A stretch of 64,000 nucleotides of DNA from Planomicrobium sp. YIM 101495 (GTDB taxonomy: Bacteria > Bacillota > Bacilli > Bacillales_A > Planococcaceae). Numbering within the stretch: the first letter of the stretch is position 1; each line of letters opens with the position of its first letter. The position numbers and the translations under genes were made by a program. The notes beneath the pieces are model-generated. The model ran no database searches. It was given only the letters and a program-made list of their open reading frames with translations, and was not told the DNA's origin. The stretch is taken from the NCBI RefSeq assembly GCF_009707665.1, contig NZ_WLZW01000001.1, positions 248,001 to 312,000 of the forward strand, given 5' to 3'. Below are positions 49,676 to 60,096 of this stretch, one piece after another.

Positions 49676-52306
49676 ATGGAACAAAAAACAGGCGCACAAA
49701 TAAGAAAAATGTATTTGGACTTCTTTAAAGAAAAAGGACACGACCAGGAGCCGAGCGCATCACTCGTACCGTTCGAGGATCCGTCTTTGCTTTGGATCAA
49801 CAGTGGAGTTGCGACGTTGAAGAAATACTTCGATGGCCGCGTCATCCCGAAAAACCCGCGGATCGTTAACGCACAAAAATCAATTCGTACGAACGATATC
49901 GAAAACGTTGGGAAGACAGCACGTCACCATACGTTCTTCGAAATGCTCGGGAACTTCTCGATCGGTGAATACTTCAAGAAAGAAGCAATTCACTGGGCAT
50001 GGGAATTCTTGACGGACAAAAAATGGATCGGCTTCGATCCGGAGAAATTGTCGATCACAGTACATCCGGAAGACGAAGAAGCTTACGGCATCTGGCTGAA
50101 TGAAGTCGGCGTGCCGGCTGAACGCATCATCCGTTTAGAAGGCAACTTCTGGGATATCGGGGAAGGCCCGAGTGGACCGAACTCGGAAATTTTCTACGAC
50201 CGCGGCGAAAGTTACGGAAATGATCCATCTGATCCGGAATTATACCCGGGCGGCGAGAACGAGCGTTACTTGGAAATCTGGAACTTGGTATTCTCTCAGT
50301 TCAACCACAACCCGGATCACACATACACGCCGCTGCCAAAACAAAACATCGATACAGGAATGGGCCTTGAGCGGATCGTTTCAGTAGTCCAAGACGTACC
50401 AACAAACTACGATACAGACCTATTCACACCGATCATCCAGAAAACAGCGGACATTTCTGGTAAACAATATGGCGTGACAGAAGAGCAGGACATGGCATTC
50501 AAAGTTATCGCGGACCACGTGCGCACAGTCGCATTCGCAGTAAGTGACGGAGCATTGCCATCGAACGAAGGCCGTGGCTACGTATTGCGACGACTTCTGC
50601 GTCGTGCTGTTCGTTACGGCAAGAATCTCGGCATCGACAAGCCGTTCATGTACGAGCTTGTACCGGTCGTCGGGGAAATCATGGAAGACTTCTATCCGGA
50701 AGTGAAAGAAAACGAAGCGTTCATCAGCCGTGTGATCAAGCTGGAGGAAGAACGTTTCCACGAAACTTTGACGGAAGGACTGTCGATGCTGAACGGCGTC
50801 ATTGCCGAGCAGAAAGAGGCAGGCAAAACGACAATTCCTGGTGCGCAAGCATTCCGTTTATACGACACATACGGTTTCCCAGTGGAATTGACGGAGGAGT
50901 ATGCAGAAGAGCAAGGCATGGACTTGGATCACGAAGGCTTTGAAGCGGCAATGAACGAACAGCGAGAACGCGCGCGGAATGCACGTCAAAACGTTGATTC
51001 TATGCAGATTCAGTCAGAAGTGCTTGGCAGCATAACTGAAGACAGCGAATTCATCGGCTACGACCGCACAGTTTCTGAGGCAGTCGTAACGCACATCATC
51101 CGCGACGGTGAGCTTGTCGATGGAGCGCATGAAGGGGAAGAAGTACAAGTCATTCTTGACCGTACACCGTTCTATGCGGAAAGTGGCGGGCAGATCGCTG
51201 ATCACGGAACGCTTGCGAACGATTCTGTTCAAGCGGAAGTGCTGGATGTCAAGAAAGCACCGAACGGCCAAAACTTGCATTCAGTCCGCATCACGAGCGG
51301 AGAATTGACAAAAGGCGAAGTCGCAGCAACAGTGAACGCGGCTGAACGTCGTCACACGGTGAAAAACCATACTGCGACACACCTTCTTCACCAAGCATTG
51401 AAAGATGTTTTAGGCACGCACGTCAATCAGGCGGGTTCTTATGTTGGGCCGGATCGTCTCCGCTTCGACTTCTCGCACTTCGGTTCAGTGACGAAAGAAG
51501 AGCTGCAGCAGATCGAAAAGATCGTCAATGAAAAAATATGGTCTGGCATCGACGTTAAGACAGGCTACCATAGCTTGCAGGACGCGAAAAATATGGGTGC
51601 AATGGCACTCTTCGGTGAGAAATACGGTGATGTTGTACGCGTTGTTGAAATCGCGGACTTCTCGCTGGAGCTTTGTGGTGGCGTACACGTCGCGAACACG
51701 GCACAGATCGGCTTGTTCAAGATTGTTTCGGAAAGTGGTATCGGGGCGGGGATCCGCCGCATCGAGGCAGTGACTGGTAAAGGTGCTTACGAAAGCCTGA
51801 AAGTGAGTGAAGAAACACTCGAACTGGCAGCTTCACAGATGAAGTCATCGACGAAAGACATCGTCCAGAAAATCCAAGCCCTTCAGGCGGACTTGAAAGC
51901 GTCACAACGAGAGAATGAATCCTTGCTTGCAAAAATGGCGAATGCACAGTCTGGTGAAATCATGGATGCAGCACAGCAAGTGAACGGAGTAACGGTCTTG
52001 TCTGCTCGTGTTGAAGCGAAAGATAACAACCAATTGCGCAGCATGATGGATGACTTGAAACAGAAGATGAGTGGAGCTGTCATCGTTCTCGGGGCTGTCG
52101 CGGACGATAAAGTCATGCTTGTGGCTGGTGTCACAAAAGATTTGGCAGGCGGGAACCATCATGCGGGGCAAATCGTCAAACACGTAGCGGAACTGTGTGG
52201 AGGCAAGGGTGGCGGACGTCCGGACATGGCGATGGCAGGAGCCAAAAACCCTGAAAAACTTGATGAAGCACTCGCTTCCGTTTATGATTTAGTTAAATCA
52301 GTTTAA
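49676..52306 (+). CDS. alaS: Alanyl-tRNA synthetase
   Basis: Charges tRNA-Ala and edits Ser/Gly errors. 876 residues: class II catalytic domain (1-240, [33 protein letters not shown]), tRNA recognition region (to about 450), editing domain with zinc site [11 protein letters not shown] and [11 protein letters not shown] (about 560-670), and C-terminal DHHA1 domain with [17 protein letters not shown] follows AAGGAGGAG. Confidence 0.97.
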   Translation: MEQKTGAQIRKMYLDFFKEKGHDQEPSASLVPFEDPSLLWINSGVATLKKYFDGRVIPKNPRIVNAQKSIRTNDIENVGKTARHHTFFEMLGNFSIGEYFKKEAIHWAWEFLTDKKWIGFDPEKLSITVHPEDEEAYGIWLNEVGVPAERIIRLEGNFWDIGEGPSGPNSEIFYDRGESYGNDPSDPELYPGGENERYLEIWNLVFSQFNHNPDHTYTPLPKQNIDTGMGLERIVSVVQDVPTNYDTDLFTPIIQKTADISGKQYGVTEEQDMAFKVIADHVRTVAFAVSDGALPSNEGRGYVLRRLLRRAVRYGKNLGIDKPFMYELVPVVGEIMEDFYPEVKENEAFISRVIKLEEERFHETLTEGLSMLNGVIAEQKEAGKTTIPGAQAFRLYDTYGFPVELTEEYAEEQGMDLDHEGFEAAMNEQRERARNARQNVDSMQIQSEVLGSITEDSEFIGYDRTVSEAVVTHIIRDGELVDGAHEGEEVQVILDRTPFYAESGGQIADHGTLANDSVQAEVLDVKKAPNGQNLHSVRITSGELTKGEVAATVNAAERRHTVKNHTATHLLHQALKDVLGTHVNQAGSYVGPDRLRFDFSHFGSVTKEELQQIEKIVNEKIWSGIDVKTGYHSLQDAKNMGAMALFGEKYGDVVRVVEIADFSLELCGGVHVANTAQIGLFKIVSESGIGAGIRRIEAVTGKGAYESLKVSEETLELAASQMKSSTKDIVQKIQALQADLKASQRENESLLAKMANAQSGEIMDAAQQVNGVTVLSARVEAKDNNQLRSMMDDLKQKMSGAVIVLGAVADDKVMLVAGVTKDLAGGNHHAGQIVKHVAELCGGKGGGRPDMAMAGAKNPEKLDEALASVYDLVKSV

Positions 52307-52324
52307 CCGCGGAACATTTTAGGT

Positions 52325-52330
52325 TATACT
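52325..52330 (+). promoter_or_regulatory. -10 box of the ireB-ruvX-yrzB promoter
   Basis: TATACT 45 bases before the ireB start; no clear -35 at 17 bp. Confidence 0.4.
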
Positions 52331-52374
52331 GTTCTAAGATACTGGAACGAAAATCCGAAAGCGAGGTGCTTGTC

Positions 52375-52647
52375 GTGAGTTCATTCGATCAGACTATGAA
52401 GTTTAATCCTTCTGATGAATCAATGGAACGTGAAGTGAAGCATGTGATGCTTCATGTGCACAGTGCCCTTGAAGAGAAAGGCTATAATCCGATCAATCAG
52501 ATTGTCGGCTATTTATTGTCAGGGGATCCGGCGTATATTCCTCGCCATGAGGATGCCAGGAATATGGTCCGTAAATTGGAACGGGACGAAATTCTGGAGG
52601 AACTGGTGAAGTTTTATATCAAAAAAAGTAATGAGGACACAAAATGA
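52375..52647 (+). CDS. yrzL: IreB family regulatory phosphoprotein (YrzL)
   Basis: 90-residue protein of the UPF0297/IreB family; IreB of Enterococcus is phosphorylated by the PASTA kinase IreK and limits cephalosporin resistance. N-terminal [14 protein letters not shown] carries the candidate phospho-threonine, and [20 protein letters not shown] is the conserved core. GTG at 52375 has AGGTG at six bases; GTG at 52366 is less likely. Followed by ruvX with a four-base overlap. Confidence 0.92.
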   Translation: MSSFDQTMKFNPSDESMEREVKHVMLHVHSALEEKGYNPINQIVGYLLSGDPAYIPRHEDARNMVRKLERDEILEELVKFYIKKSNEDTK

Positions 52648-53063
52648 GAATTATGGGTTTGGACGTCGGCTCGAAAACCGTCGGCGTAGCAATCAGTGAT
52701 GCGCTTGGATGGACGGCTCAAGGCATCGAGACGATCAAGATTGCCGAAGACCAGGAACAGTTCGGTTTCGACCGCCTTGAGGAACTGATCAAGGAATACG
52801 AAGTTTCCGAGATCGTCATCGGCTATCCGAAGAACATGAACAATACGATCGGACCGCGCGCAGAAGCTTCAGAGCGCTATGCGGAAGGGCTGAAGGAGAA
52901 ATTCTCCCTGCCTGTCAAGCTATGGGACGAACGATTGACCACGATGGCGGCTGAGAAGATGCTCATTTCTGCAGATGTCAGCCGGAAGAACCGCAAAAAA
53001 GTGATCGACAAGATGGCTGCGACAATGATCTTGCAAGGCTATCTTGATTTTAAAAAAATATGA
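52644..53063 (+). CDS. ruvX: Holliday junction resolvase-like protein RuvX (YqgF)
   Basis: RNase H-fold nuclease linked to 16S rRNA 5' end maturation and possible Holliday junction resolution. 139 residues with [15 protein letters not shown] (catalytic Asp5 region), [18 protein letters not shown] and [14 protein letters not shown]. In the conserved ireB-ruvX-yrzB unit; B. subtilis yrrK. Confidence 0.93.
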   Translation: MRIMGLDVGSKTVGVAISDALGWTAQGIETIKIAEDQEQFGFDRLEELIKEYEVSEIVIGYPKNMNNTIGPRAEASERYAEGLKEKFSLPVKLWDERLTTMAAEKMLISADVSRKNRKKVIDKMAATMILQGYLDFKKI

Positions 53064-53073
53064 GGTGACGACA

Positions 53074-53382
53074 ATGGAACACGGACAAGAACATATCACA
53101 GTCGTGGATGAAAACGGCAACGAGGAACTATACGAAGTACTATTCACATTTGACTCGGAGGACTTCGACAAGTCGTACGTACTTTACTACCCACTTGGGG
53201 CGGAAGAGGACGATGAAGGCGAAATCGAAATCCAGGCATCATCATTCACTGAGAAGGAAGATGCTGAAGGCAAGATTTCAGGTGGAGAGCTGCGCCCGAT
53301 CGAAACCGACGAAGAATGGGATATGATCGAAGAGATGCTCAATACTTTCCTTGAACAAGAAGAAGAAAACGAAGAGTTGTAA
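53074..53382 (+). CDS. yrzB: DUF1292 family protein YrzB
   Basis: 102-residue, strongly acidic protein of the DUF1292 (UPF0473) family, function unknown. Core [20 protein letters not shown] and LYYPLG; ends in a Glu-rich tail. ATG at 53074 follows GAGGTGACG. Third gene of the ireB-ruvX-yrzB operon. Confidence 0.9.
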   Translation: MEHGQEHITVVDENGNEELYEVLFTFDSEDFDKSYVLYYPLGAEEDDEGEIEIQASSFTEKEDAEGKISGGELRPIETDEEWDMIEEMLNTFLEQEEENEEL

Positions 53383-53472
53383 GGAAATGAAGGGGAAGGG
53401 CGGAATTGAACGTTGATTCCGTCTTTTTCTTTTGCCGAATAGAGAATTTTTTTGGCCGAAGGGGGAGAACCG

Positions 53473-54591
53473 GTGAAATCGAAGAAAGATATTATGTTCG
53501 ACCGGATGAAAGAACGGAAGAAGCAAGTGAAAACAGTTCGCCGTATCGTTTTTGTGATTGCATTGGTGCTGCTTCTTGCACTTGCTGGACTTGGATACTG
53601 GGGATACAACTATGTGAAGGAAGCGCTACAGCCGATGGATGCCGAATCTGAAGAAACGGTCACGGTCGAAGTACCGATCGGTTCAGGCATTTCGAGTATC
53701 TCCCAATTGCTTGAAGACAATGGGCTAGTAAAAGATGCACGGATTTATGAGTATTACGTGAAATTCAATAACCAATCCGATTTCCAGGCCGGCACATACG
53801 ATTTGACGCCGTCCATGACATTGGACGAAATCACGGAAAGCTTGAAAACCGGAAAAGTCTATCACGAGCCGGTCTTCTCGATAACCGTTCCGGAAGGCTT
53901 GCACCTGGAAGAGATCGCTTCACGCGTCATTGCGGAGAAGACGAACTACACGGCAGAGCAATTCATGGAACTGATCCAGAGCGACGCGTTCATCGACGAG
54001 ATGATGGCGAAGTATCCGACATTGCTGACCGATGAAATCAAAGGCGAGAATATCCGCTATGCACTCGAAGGATACTTATTCCCTGCGACGTATCCATTTT
54101 ATGAAGAAAACCCACCGCTCGCACACATCGCGGAAGAAATGATCCGTGCGATGGATGCGAACATCCTGCCACTTCTTCCGGCATTGGAAGAGCAAGAGCG
54201 CACGGTTCACTGGCTGCTGACGTTCTCATCCCTTCTAGAAGAAGAGGCGACAAGTAAGTCAGACCGTGAAGCAATCGCAAGTGTATTCTACAACCGGTTG
54301 AACGACGGAATGAAGCTACAGACTGACCCGACTGTCATCTATGCACAAGGCGAACATAAGGAACGTCTACTGTTCTCGGACTATGAGTTCGATCATCCGT
54401 ACAACACGTACGTGACACCGGCACTGCCACCAGGACCGATTGCAGGGGCAGGGAGAGCATCGCTCGAAGCTGCACTCGACCCAGCGACAACCGACTATTT
54501 CTACTTCCTTGCCGACTCGGAAGGAACGAACCATTTCTCGAAAACGTATGAAGAGCATTTGGAGAAATCAGCACAATATATCGGCAATTAA
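53473..54591 (+). CDS. mltG: Endolytic murein transglycosylase MltG
   Basis: Membrane-bound lytic transglycosylase that cuts nascent glycan strands and sets their length. 372 residues: cytoplasmic basic N-terminus, one transmembrane helix (about 24-44, IVFVIALVLLLALAGLGYW), LysM-like part, and YceG catalytic domain with the conserved Glu in LLEEEATSKSDREAIASVFY and LQTDPTVIYA. GTG at 53473 has GGGGGAG at five bases. B. subtilis yrrL. Confidence 0.93.
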   Translation: MKSKKDIMFDRMKERKKQVKTVRRIVFVIALVLLLALAGLGYWGYNYVKEALQPMDAESEETVTVEVPIGSGISSISQLLEDNGLVKDARIYEYYVKFNNQSDFQAGTYDLTPSMTLDEITESLKTGKVYHEPVFSITVPEGLHLEEIASRVIAEKTNYTAEQFMELIQSDAFIDEMMAKYPTLLTDEIKGENIRYALEGYLFPATYPFYEENPPLAHIAEEMIRAMDANILPLLPALEEQERTVHWLLTFSSLLEEEATSKSDREAIASVFYNRLNDGMKLQTDPTVIYAQGEHKERLLFSDYEFDHPYNTYVTPALPPGPIAGAGRASLEAALDPATTDYFYFLADSEGTNHFSKTYEEHLEKSAQYIGN

Positions 54592-54593
54592 TT

Positions 54594-54645
54594 GAACGGT
54601 GAAGGAAGCATCTCGCTTTCCTTCCCGTTCTATGTTATTATTACT
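54594..54645 (+). terminator. Hairpin after mltG
   Basis: GAACGG and GAAGGAAGC on the left pair with GCTTTCCTTC and CGTTC on the right, with small mismatches; the T-rich tail is weak, so attenuation rather than full stop is possible. Confidence 0.6.
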
Positions 54646-54675
54646 TGGATTTTTTTAATTGAAGGAGCTAACCTC

Positions 54676-55281
54676 ATGAACCACGAAGCGGTAGACTCGA
54701 CATTGTCCGCGATGAAAGAGAACGCGCGGCTGAACCATGTCCCGATCATGGAAGATGAAGGCATGGCGCAGCTGCTCCAATTGCTGGAACAACAGAAGCC
54801 TGTGCGGATCTTGGAGATCGGCTCGGCAATCGGTTATTCTGCGATGCGGATGGCAATCGGATTGCCGGAAGCTGTCATCGATACAGTGGAACGTGACGAA
54901 AAACGTTACGAGGATGCTGTGCAATTCATCCGCCAGGCAGGAATGGAAGACCGCATCCGGATCTTCCACGCAGATGCGCTGGAATTCGATACGGAATCGC
55001 TTTCCGGAAGTTATGATGCGATTTTCATCGATGCCGCCAAAGGGCAATATGAACGGTTCTTCGAGAAATACGAAAAACTGATCGACTCTGGTGGGACTAT
55101 TTACTGCGATAATATGCATCTGAACGGTTCAATCGAAATTCCGATCGAGCAAGTGCCGAAAAGGAACCGAACCATGGTCCGGAATCTGCGGAAATTCCGC
55201 GCAAACATGTTGGAACATCCGGCGTATCACACGGTCCTTCACGATACAGGAGACGGCCTGATGGTCTGTACGAAAAAATAA
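54676..55281 (+). CDS. trmR: tRNA 5-hydroxyuridine methyltransferase TrmR (YrrM)
   Basis: SAM-dependent O-methyltransferase that turns 5-hydroxyuridine at tRNA position 34 into 5-methoxyuridine. 201 residues: SAM motif [16 protein letters not shown] (about 46-61), [11 protein letters not shown], metal-type [19 protein letters not shown] at 54676 follows GAAGGAG. In B. subtilis the hydroxylase genes trhP1-trhP2 follow; here udk follows directly. Confidence 0.9.
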   Translation: MNHEAVDSTLSAMKENARLNHVPIMEDEGMAQLLQLLEQQKPVRILEIGSAIGYSAMRMAIGLPEAVIDTVERDEKRYEDAVQFIRQAGMEDRIRIFHADALEFDTESLSGSYDAIFIDAAKGQYERFFEKYEKLIDSGGTIYCDNMHLNGSIEIPIEQVPKRNRTMVRNLRKFRANMLEHPAYHTVLHDTGDGLMVCTKK

Positions 55282-55307
55282 ATGGAAAATGCAAGGAGCA
55301 AAACCCA

Positions 55308-55931
55308 ATGTCTAAAAATCGTCCGGTTGTAATCGGAATTGCTGGCGGATCCGGATCCGGAAAAACCAGCGTTACGAATTCCATCTATGAAGTATTCAAA
55401 GAAAATTCCGTTGTTGTAATCGAACAGGATTATTACTACAAAGATCAAAGCCACTTGGAGTTCGAGGAACGGCTTGAGACGAACTACGACCATCCGCTTG
55501 CATTCGATACGGATCTCTTGATCTCACACGTGAACGAGCTGTTGGAACGCAACGCGATCGAAAAGCCGGTCTACAATTACGCATTGCATACACGCAGTGA
55601 AGAGACGATCATCATCGAGCCGAAAGACGTCATCATCCTGGAAGGAATCCTTGTCCTTGAAGATGAGCGTCTGCGCAACTTGATGGACATCAAATTATTC
55701 GTCGATACGGATGCGGATCTGCGCATCATCCGACGCATGATGCGTGACATCAATGAACGTGGACGCACAATCGATTCCGTCATCGAACAATATATGACTG
55801 TCGTCCGCCCGATGCACAACCAATTCATCGAACCGACGAAACGCTATGCGGACGTCATCATTCCTGAAGGCGGCCAGAACGAAGTCGCAATTGATTTAAT
55901 GGTTACAAAAATTAAAACAATTCTTGAATGA
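55308..55931 (+). CDS. udk: Uridine kinase
   Basis: Phosphorylates uridine and cytidine in pyrimidine salvage. 207 residues. P-loop [16 protein letters not shown] (about 10-25), [11 protein letters not shown], and [12 protein letters not shown]. Ends at the proposed greA promoter. Confidence 0.97.
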   Translation: MSKNRPVVIGIAGGSGSGKTSVTNSIYEVFKENSVVVIEQDYYYKDQSHLEFEERLETNYDHPLAFDTDLLISHVNELLERNAIEKPVYNYALHTRSEETIIIEPKDVIILEGILVLEDERLRNLMDIKLFVDTDADLRIIRRMMRDINERGRTIDSVIEQYMTVVRPMHNQFIEPTKRYADVIIPEGGQNEVAIDLMVTKIKTILE

Positions 55932-55952
55932 ATTGAAAGAGTGTAATATGAT
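55924..55952 (+). promoter_or_regulatory. Promoter of greA
   Basis: TTGAAT (55924-55929), 17-bp spacer, TATGAT (55947-55952). The -35 box overlaps the udk stop. Confidence 0.65.
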
Positions 55953-56012
55953 GAGACAAGACTGGCGATATGCTCGCAGCATAAGAGTCAGCATTTGAAG
56001 GAGTGGGGAAAA

Positions 56013-56489
56013 TTGGCTAACGAAAAACAATTTCCAATGACCGCTGCTGGAAAGCAGAAATTGGAGGAAGAACTCGATTATCTAAAAACCGTCAAACGTA
56101 AAGAAGTCGTAGAGCGGATTAAAATAGCGCGTAGCTTTGGAGACCTTTCCGAGAACTCGGAATACGATTCAGCGAAAGAAGACCAGGCATTCGTCGAAGG
56201 CCGCATTTCGACATTAGAAGGGATGATCCGCAATGCTGTGATCATCAAAGAAGACGATATGGGCAACGGCATCGTCCAACTCGGGAACACGGTATCATTC
56301 GTGGAAGTTCCGGACGGCGATGAAGAAGAGTACACAATTGTCGGTTCTGCAGAAGCGGATCCGCTGGAAGGCCGCATCTCGAACGATTCACCGATCGCGA
56401 AGAGCATGCTCGGCAAAACTGTAGGCGACAAAGTGAAAGTATTGACACCAGGCGGCGAAATGGAAATAAAAATCATTTCAATTTCATGA
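56013..56489 (+). CDS. greA: Transcription elongation factor GreA
   Basis: Rescues backtracked RNA polymerase by stimulating transcript cleavage. 158 residues: N-terminal coiled-coil finger (about 10-75) with the acidic tip [20 protein letters not shown], and C-terminal FKBP-like domain ([20 protein letters not shown]). TTG at 56013 gives [13 protein letters not shown] and has AAGGAG at nine bases. A terminator follows. Confidence 0.96.
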   Translation: MANEKQFPMTAAGKQKLEEELDYLKTVKRKEVVERIKIARSFGDLSENSEYDSAKEDQAFVEGRISTLEGMIRNAVIIKEDDMGNGIVQLGNTVSFVEVPDGDEEEYTIVGSAEADPLEGRISNDSPIAKSMLGKTVGDKVKVLTPGGEMEIKIISIS

Positions 56490-56491
56490 CA

Positions 56492-56526
56492 AAAACAGCC
56501 ATTCTTTAGGACGGAATGGCTGTTTT
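56492..56526 (+). terminator. Terminator after greA
   Basis: AAAACAGCCATTC (56492-56504) and GAATGGCTGTTTT (56514-56526), 13-bp perfect stem, ending in TTTT. Confidence 0.9.
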
Positions 56527-56548
56527 CGTTCGGAATGCAACATTCTTT

Positions 56549-56577
56549 TTGATAAAACGTCAAATTTGTTATACATT
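56549..56577 (+). promoter_or_regulatory. Promoter of yrrS-mtnN
   Basis: TTGATA (56549-56554), 17-bp spacer, TACATT (56572-56577). Confidence 0.6.
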
Positions 56578-56614
56578 TTAATGGTAAAATGGATTTGAAG
56601 GGGAGGTTTTTTCA

Positions 56615-57319
56615 ATGGCTAATGAATCACAACGGTATCCCTCTCGTTTAAACAAAAAGAACCGGTCTAATTCTATTTTGAATATGATGATTGGCCTTGT
56701 CTTTACGTTGATCTTGATTGTAGGCGCATTTATTTTCCTGGGCGGCGACGACGGTGACAAGGAGCAAGCGAATGAGAGTGTAACGGTCGCGAATGGCACC
56801 GAGGATGAAACTTCGGATGACGGCGGAGACAACGGCGGCAGCTCAGGCAATGGAGCTGCAGCGGGTGATAAAAAGGAAGAAAATGATCCTGAAACGGATG
56901 AATCGAACAATGAAAATGACGATGGAACAGATAACGGTGAAGAAGAAGAAGGGTCTGTGACGATCGAAGGATCAGTCACTTACGAAGAATCTTCAGATCC
57001 GATCGTCAAGGAAACGGTCATCAACACAGGGTGGAAGCCGATCGGAACGGAGCAGACGGGTGAACATGTATCTGTTTATGATCAGAGTTCGGTGGACTGG
57101 CAGGAAAAGATCGATGCCATTTCCTATGCAACGGGCTTGGGACAAGATAATATGTTTATCATGATGATTCAAAACGGCGGCGGTCCGCAGAAATCGATCG
57201 GCACCGTCACTTCCAAGGACAAGGAAGAGAAATACCGTGTCTACTTGGAATGGGTCGATGGCGAAGGATGGAAACCGATCAAGATGGATATCTTGAATAC
57301 GATTGAAGGCGCCTATTAA
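56615..57319 (+). CDS. yrrS: DUF1510 membrane protein YrrS
   Basis: 234 residues: basic cytoplasmic N-terminus, one helix (about 24-43, [20 protein letters not shown]), a long Asp/Glu/Gly/Asn-rich linker (about 45-125), and an extracellular DUF1510 domain (about 130-232, [14 protein letters not shown] and [13 protein letters not shown]). Function unknown; in B. subtilis it is paired with the penicillin-binding protein gene pbpI, which is not here. Its last bases run close to mtnN. Confidence 0.9.
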   Translation: MANESQRYPSRLNKKNRSNSILNMMIGLVFTLILIVGAFIFLGGDDGDKEQANESVTVANGTEDETSDDGGDNGGSSGNGAAAGDKKEENDPETDESNNENDDGTDNGEEEEGSVTIEGSVTYEESSDPIVKETVINTGWKPIGTEQTGEHVSVYDQSSVDWQEKIDAISYATGLGQDNMFIMMIQNGGGPQKSIGTVTSKDKEEKYRVYLEWVDGEGWKPIKMDILNTIEGAY

Positions 57320-57365
57320 CGGGCGTCTTTTTAAAATGATTGAAGAGTCGAAAGGGAGTGCTACC

Positions 57366-58070
57366 ATGAAAATCGGAGTTATCGGAGCAATGGAAGAAGA
57401 AGTTGAACTACTGCGTGCCAGTTTGGAAAATGTCAAGACGACGACAATCGCAAACAGTGAATTCACGGAAGGCATTTACCGCGGACAGGAAGTCGTCCTT
57501 TTGAAAAGCGGCATCGGTAAAGTCAATGCGGGAATGTCGACAACGATCCTGTTGCACCAGTTCAAGCCAGACATGGTCATCAACACGGGTTCAGCGGGAG
57601 GATTCGATCCGGAGCTTGAAGTCGGTTCCATCATCATTTCTGACGAAGTGCGCCACCATGATGTGGACGCGACGATCTTCGGCTACGAAATGGGACAAGT
57701 GCCACAAATGCCGCCAGCATTCAAATCCGACCCAGCGTTGATGGAAATAGCCAAACAAGCGGTGACGGAAATCGGTAATCATACATACGGTGTCGGCTTG
57801 ATCGCGACGGGAGATTCGTTTATGAATGATGCTGAACGCGTCGAAACGGTCCGCCAGTTTTTCCCGGCGATGAAGGCGGCAGAAATGGAAGCGGCAGCGG
57901 TCGCACAAGTGTGCCATCAGTTCGAAACACCGTTCGTCGTCATCCGAGCGCTATCAGATATTGCGGGTAAACAATCGGAGCTGTCATTCGACGAATTCCT
58001 TCCGCTTGCAGCAAAACACTCAACAGAAATCGTCTTGAACGTGGTGGATCGCATTTCTTCACAAAAGTGA
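57366..58070 (+). CDS. mtnN: 5'-methylthioadenosine/S-adenosylhomocysteine nucleosidase
   Basis: Splits adenine from MTA and SAH, feeding methionine salvage and AI-2 precursor synthesis. 234 residues. [14 protein letters not shown] at the start (catalytic Glu region), [15 protein letters not shown], and [14 protein letters not shown] with the ribose-binding Met-Glu, then [10 protein letters not shown] with the catalytic Asp. ATG at 57366 follows AAAGGGAG. Confidence 0.96.
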   Translation: MKIGVIGAMEEEVELLRASLENVKTTTIANSEFTEGIYRGQEVVLLKSGIGKVNAGMSTTILLHQFKPDMVINTGSAGGFDPELEVGSIIISDEVRHHDVDATIFGYEMGQVPQMPPAFKSDPALMEIAKQAVTEIGNHTYGVGLIATGDSFMNDAERVETVRQFFPAMKAAEMEAAAVAQVCHQFETPFVVIRALSDIAGKQSELSFDEFLPLAAKHSTEIVLNVVDRISSQK

Positions 58071-58153
58071 CATGGTTGACTGAAAAATACGAAACCGAAA
58101 GCTGTACCCACATGCTACACTTTACCTATAAAATGCGTAAGGGGGCAGTTCTT

Positions 58154-58231
58154 ATGTTACTTGTAATGGCATTCGGCATGATCGCGGCAACTGCGTTAAC
58201 AGCAATAATCTCAGCAGAATTGAACGTCTAA
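58154..58231 (+). CDS. Possible 25-residue hydrophobic peptide
   Basis: MLLVMAFGMIAATALTAII and then SAELNV: one membrane-spanning stretch with a short polar end. AAGGGGG stands eight bases before ATG, a TATAAA lies at 58127-58132, and a strong hairpin terminator follows. Not recognised. It could be a small membrane peptide or a chance frame; the signals on both sides favour the first. Confidence 0.45.
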   Translation: MLLVMAFGMIAATALTAIISAELNV

Positions 58232-58261
58232 AGGAAGGCAAGAAATAGAAGCGCCCAAATC

Positions 58262-58315
58262 AGAACAGGTGGAGAAAAACGCTTGGTTTTTCTCAGCCTG
58301 TTTTTGATTTTTTCT
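58262..58315 (+). terminator. Terminator before yqeG
   Basis: AACAGG and GAGAAAAA pair with TTTTTCTC and CCTGTT around a 7-base loop, followed by TTTGATTTTTT. Confidence 0.88.
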
Positions 58316-58418
58316 GACGAATTCGCACGTGTTGCTACTGACAGGCCCTCTAGCGGGTCGCGGAGTGGAATGCGAAGCGAAATTACATCCGAATCAGGAG
58401 TGCAGTGTCTAAATATGT

Positions 58419-58424
58419 TATAAT
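58419..58424 (+). promoter_or_regulatory. -10 box of the yqeG-yqeM operon promoter
   Basis: Perfect TATAAT 39 bases before the yqeG start; no good -35. The 58316-58418 stretch holds nothing else that I can name. Confidence 0.45.
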
Positions 58425-58462
58425 CTTAACCATTGAGTACGGAGAAACAGGAGTTGTTAAGC

Positions 58463-58984
58463 ATGTATAAAAAATTCATCCCGAGTGAATACAAAAAAAC
58501 GATCTTCGATATCACACCGGAGGACTTGAAAGCGCGTGGCATCCGTGGCATCATTACGGATCTCGATAATACGCTTGTCGAATGGGACCGCCCGGACGCG
58601 ACACCGAAGCTGATCGAATGGCTTGCATCGATGAAACAATCCGGCATCAAAGTCGTCATTGTCTCGAACAACAACGAGATGCGTGTGAAGAGCTTCTCGG
58701 ATCCACTCGGTATTCCATTCATCTTCCAAGCGCGCAAGCCGATGGGCAAGGCGTTCAGAAGAGCGATCAAAGTACTTGATTTGCAGCGTAAGCAGATTGT
58801 CGTCATCGGGGATCAAATGCTGACGGATATTTTCGGGGGCAACCGCAACAAGCTGCACACGATCCTAGTCTTGCCAGTTGCGAAATCGGACGGATTCGTC
58901 ACGAAGTTCAATCGCATGGTCGAGCGCAGAATCATGAAGAAATTGAAACAACAAGGTCAAGTGACATGGGAGGAAAAAAATTGA
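58463..58984 (+). CDS. yqeG: HAD family phosphatase YqeG
   Basis: 173-residue HAD-superfamily class IIIA phosphatase. Motif I IITDLDNTLVEWD, motif II VVIVSNNNE, Lys in ARKPMGKAF, and motif III VVIGDQMLTDIFGGNR. The substrate is unknown. ATG at 58463 (MYKKFIPSEYKKTIF) with AGGAG ahead is taken; the frame from 58433 is longer than the family. Overlaps the yqeH start. Confidence 0.93.
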   Translation: MYKKFIPSEYKKTIFDITPEDLKARGIRGIITDLDNTLVEWDRPDATPKLIEWLASMKQSGIKVVIVSNNNEMRVKSFSDPLGIPFIFQARKPMGKAFRRAIKVLDLQRKQIVVIGDQMLTDIFGGNRNKLHTILVLPVAKSDGFVTKFNRMVERRIMKKLKQQGQVTWEEKN

Positions 58985-60084
58985 GCGAACAATTGTATTG
59001 TATCGGCTGTGGCGTTGAAATCCAGACGGAAAAACCAGGGGAGATCGGTTATACACCAGCATCGTCTTTGGAAAAAGAAGAAATCATCTGCCAACGCTGC
59101 TTCCGATTGAAAAACTATAACGAACTACAGCCGGTATCACTGACGGACGATGACTTCCTCAGAATCTTGAACGGTCTTGGCGAACGTCGCGGCTTGATTG
59201 TGAAAATCGTCGACATCTTTGACTTCAATGGAAGCTGGTTACCAGGCCTTCACCGTTTTGTCGGAGACAACGACATTTTACTTATCGCGAACAAAGTCGA
59301 CTTGCTGCCGAAATCGGTGAAGCCGGCGAAATTGATCCGCTGGATGAAGCAGGAAGCGAACAAACAAGGCTTGAAGCCAATTGACATTTTGACGGTCAGC
59401 GCACATAAGGGAAATGGTGTCGAAGAAGCGATGCAAGCGATCGAGCACTTCCGCAAAGGCCAGGACGTCTTCGTAGTCGGATCGACGAACGTCGGGAAAT
59501 CGACATTCATCAACCGCATCATCAAGCAAGCGACAGGACAAGGGGAAGTCATCACGACTTCACATTTCCCTGGAACGACACTTGATATGATCGGCATTCC
59601 ACTCGACGACGAGCGTTCCATGTACGATACACCAGGTATCATCAACCATCATCAGCTGGCGCATTATTTGCATGGTTCGGACTTGAAGGCGATCATGCCG
59701 AAAAAAGAAATCAAACCACGCGTCTTCCAGTTGAACGCAGAACAAACATTGTTCATCGGCGGCTTGGCACGTTTCGATTTCATCAAAGGCGACCGTTCGT
59801 CCTTCACGGTATACGCATCGAACGAACTGGCAATCCATCGTACAAAGCTGGAGAAAGCGGACGACCTTTATGCAGAACATAAAGGCGTGATGCTGGCACC
59901 ACCGTCTGAAGCGTCAATGGCAGACTTTCCGGAGTTAGTACGTCATGAATTCCGGGTAAAAGATGCTAAGACGGATATCGTCTATTCGGGACTTGGCTGG
60001 ATCACGGTCCAGCATCCGAATGTAACCATCGCAGCATATGCATCAAGAGGCGTAGAAGTATTCGTTCGACCATCATTAATCTAG
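58981..60084 (+). CDS. yqeH: Ribosome biogenesis GTPase YqeH
   Basis: Circularly permuted GTPase for 30S assembly. 367 residues: N-terminal zinc finger (CIGCG and CQRC), G4 NKVDLL, G5 VSAHKGNG, then G1 GSTNVGKSTFINR and G3 DTPG, the permuted order, and a C-terminal RNA-binding region. TTG at 58981 has GGGAGG at seven bases and overlaps the yqeG stop. Followed by aroE as in B. subtilis. Confidence 0.95.
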   Translation: MSEQLYCIGCGVEIQTEKPGEIGYTPASSLEKEEIICQRCFRLKNYNELQPVSLTDDDFLRILNGLGERRGLIVKIVDIFDFNGSWLPGLHRFVGDNDILLIANKVDLLPKSVKPAKLIRWMKQEANKQGLKPIDILTVSAHKGNGVEEAMQAIEHFRKGQDVFVVGSTNVGKSTFINRIIKQATGQGEVITTSHFPGTTLDMIGIPLDDERSMYDTPGIINHHQLAHYLHGSDLKAIMPKKEIKPRVFQLNAEQTLFIGGLARFDFIKGDRSSFTVYASNELAIHRTKLEKADDLYAEHKGVMLAPPSEASMADFPELVRHEFRVKDAKTDIVYSGLGWITVQHPNVTIAAYASRGVEVFVRPSLI

Positions 60085-60096
60085 GAGCTGTTTTCC

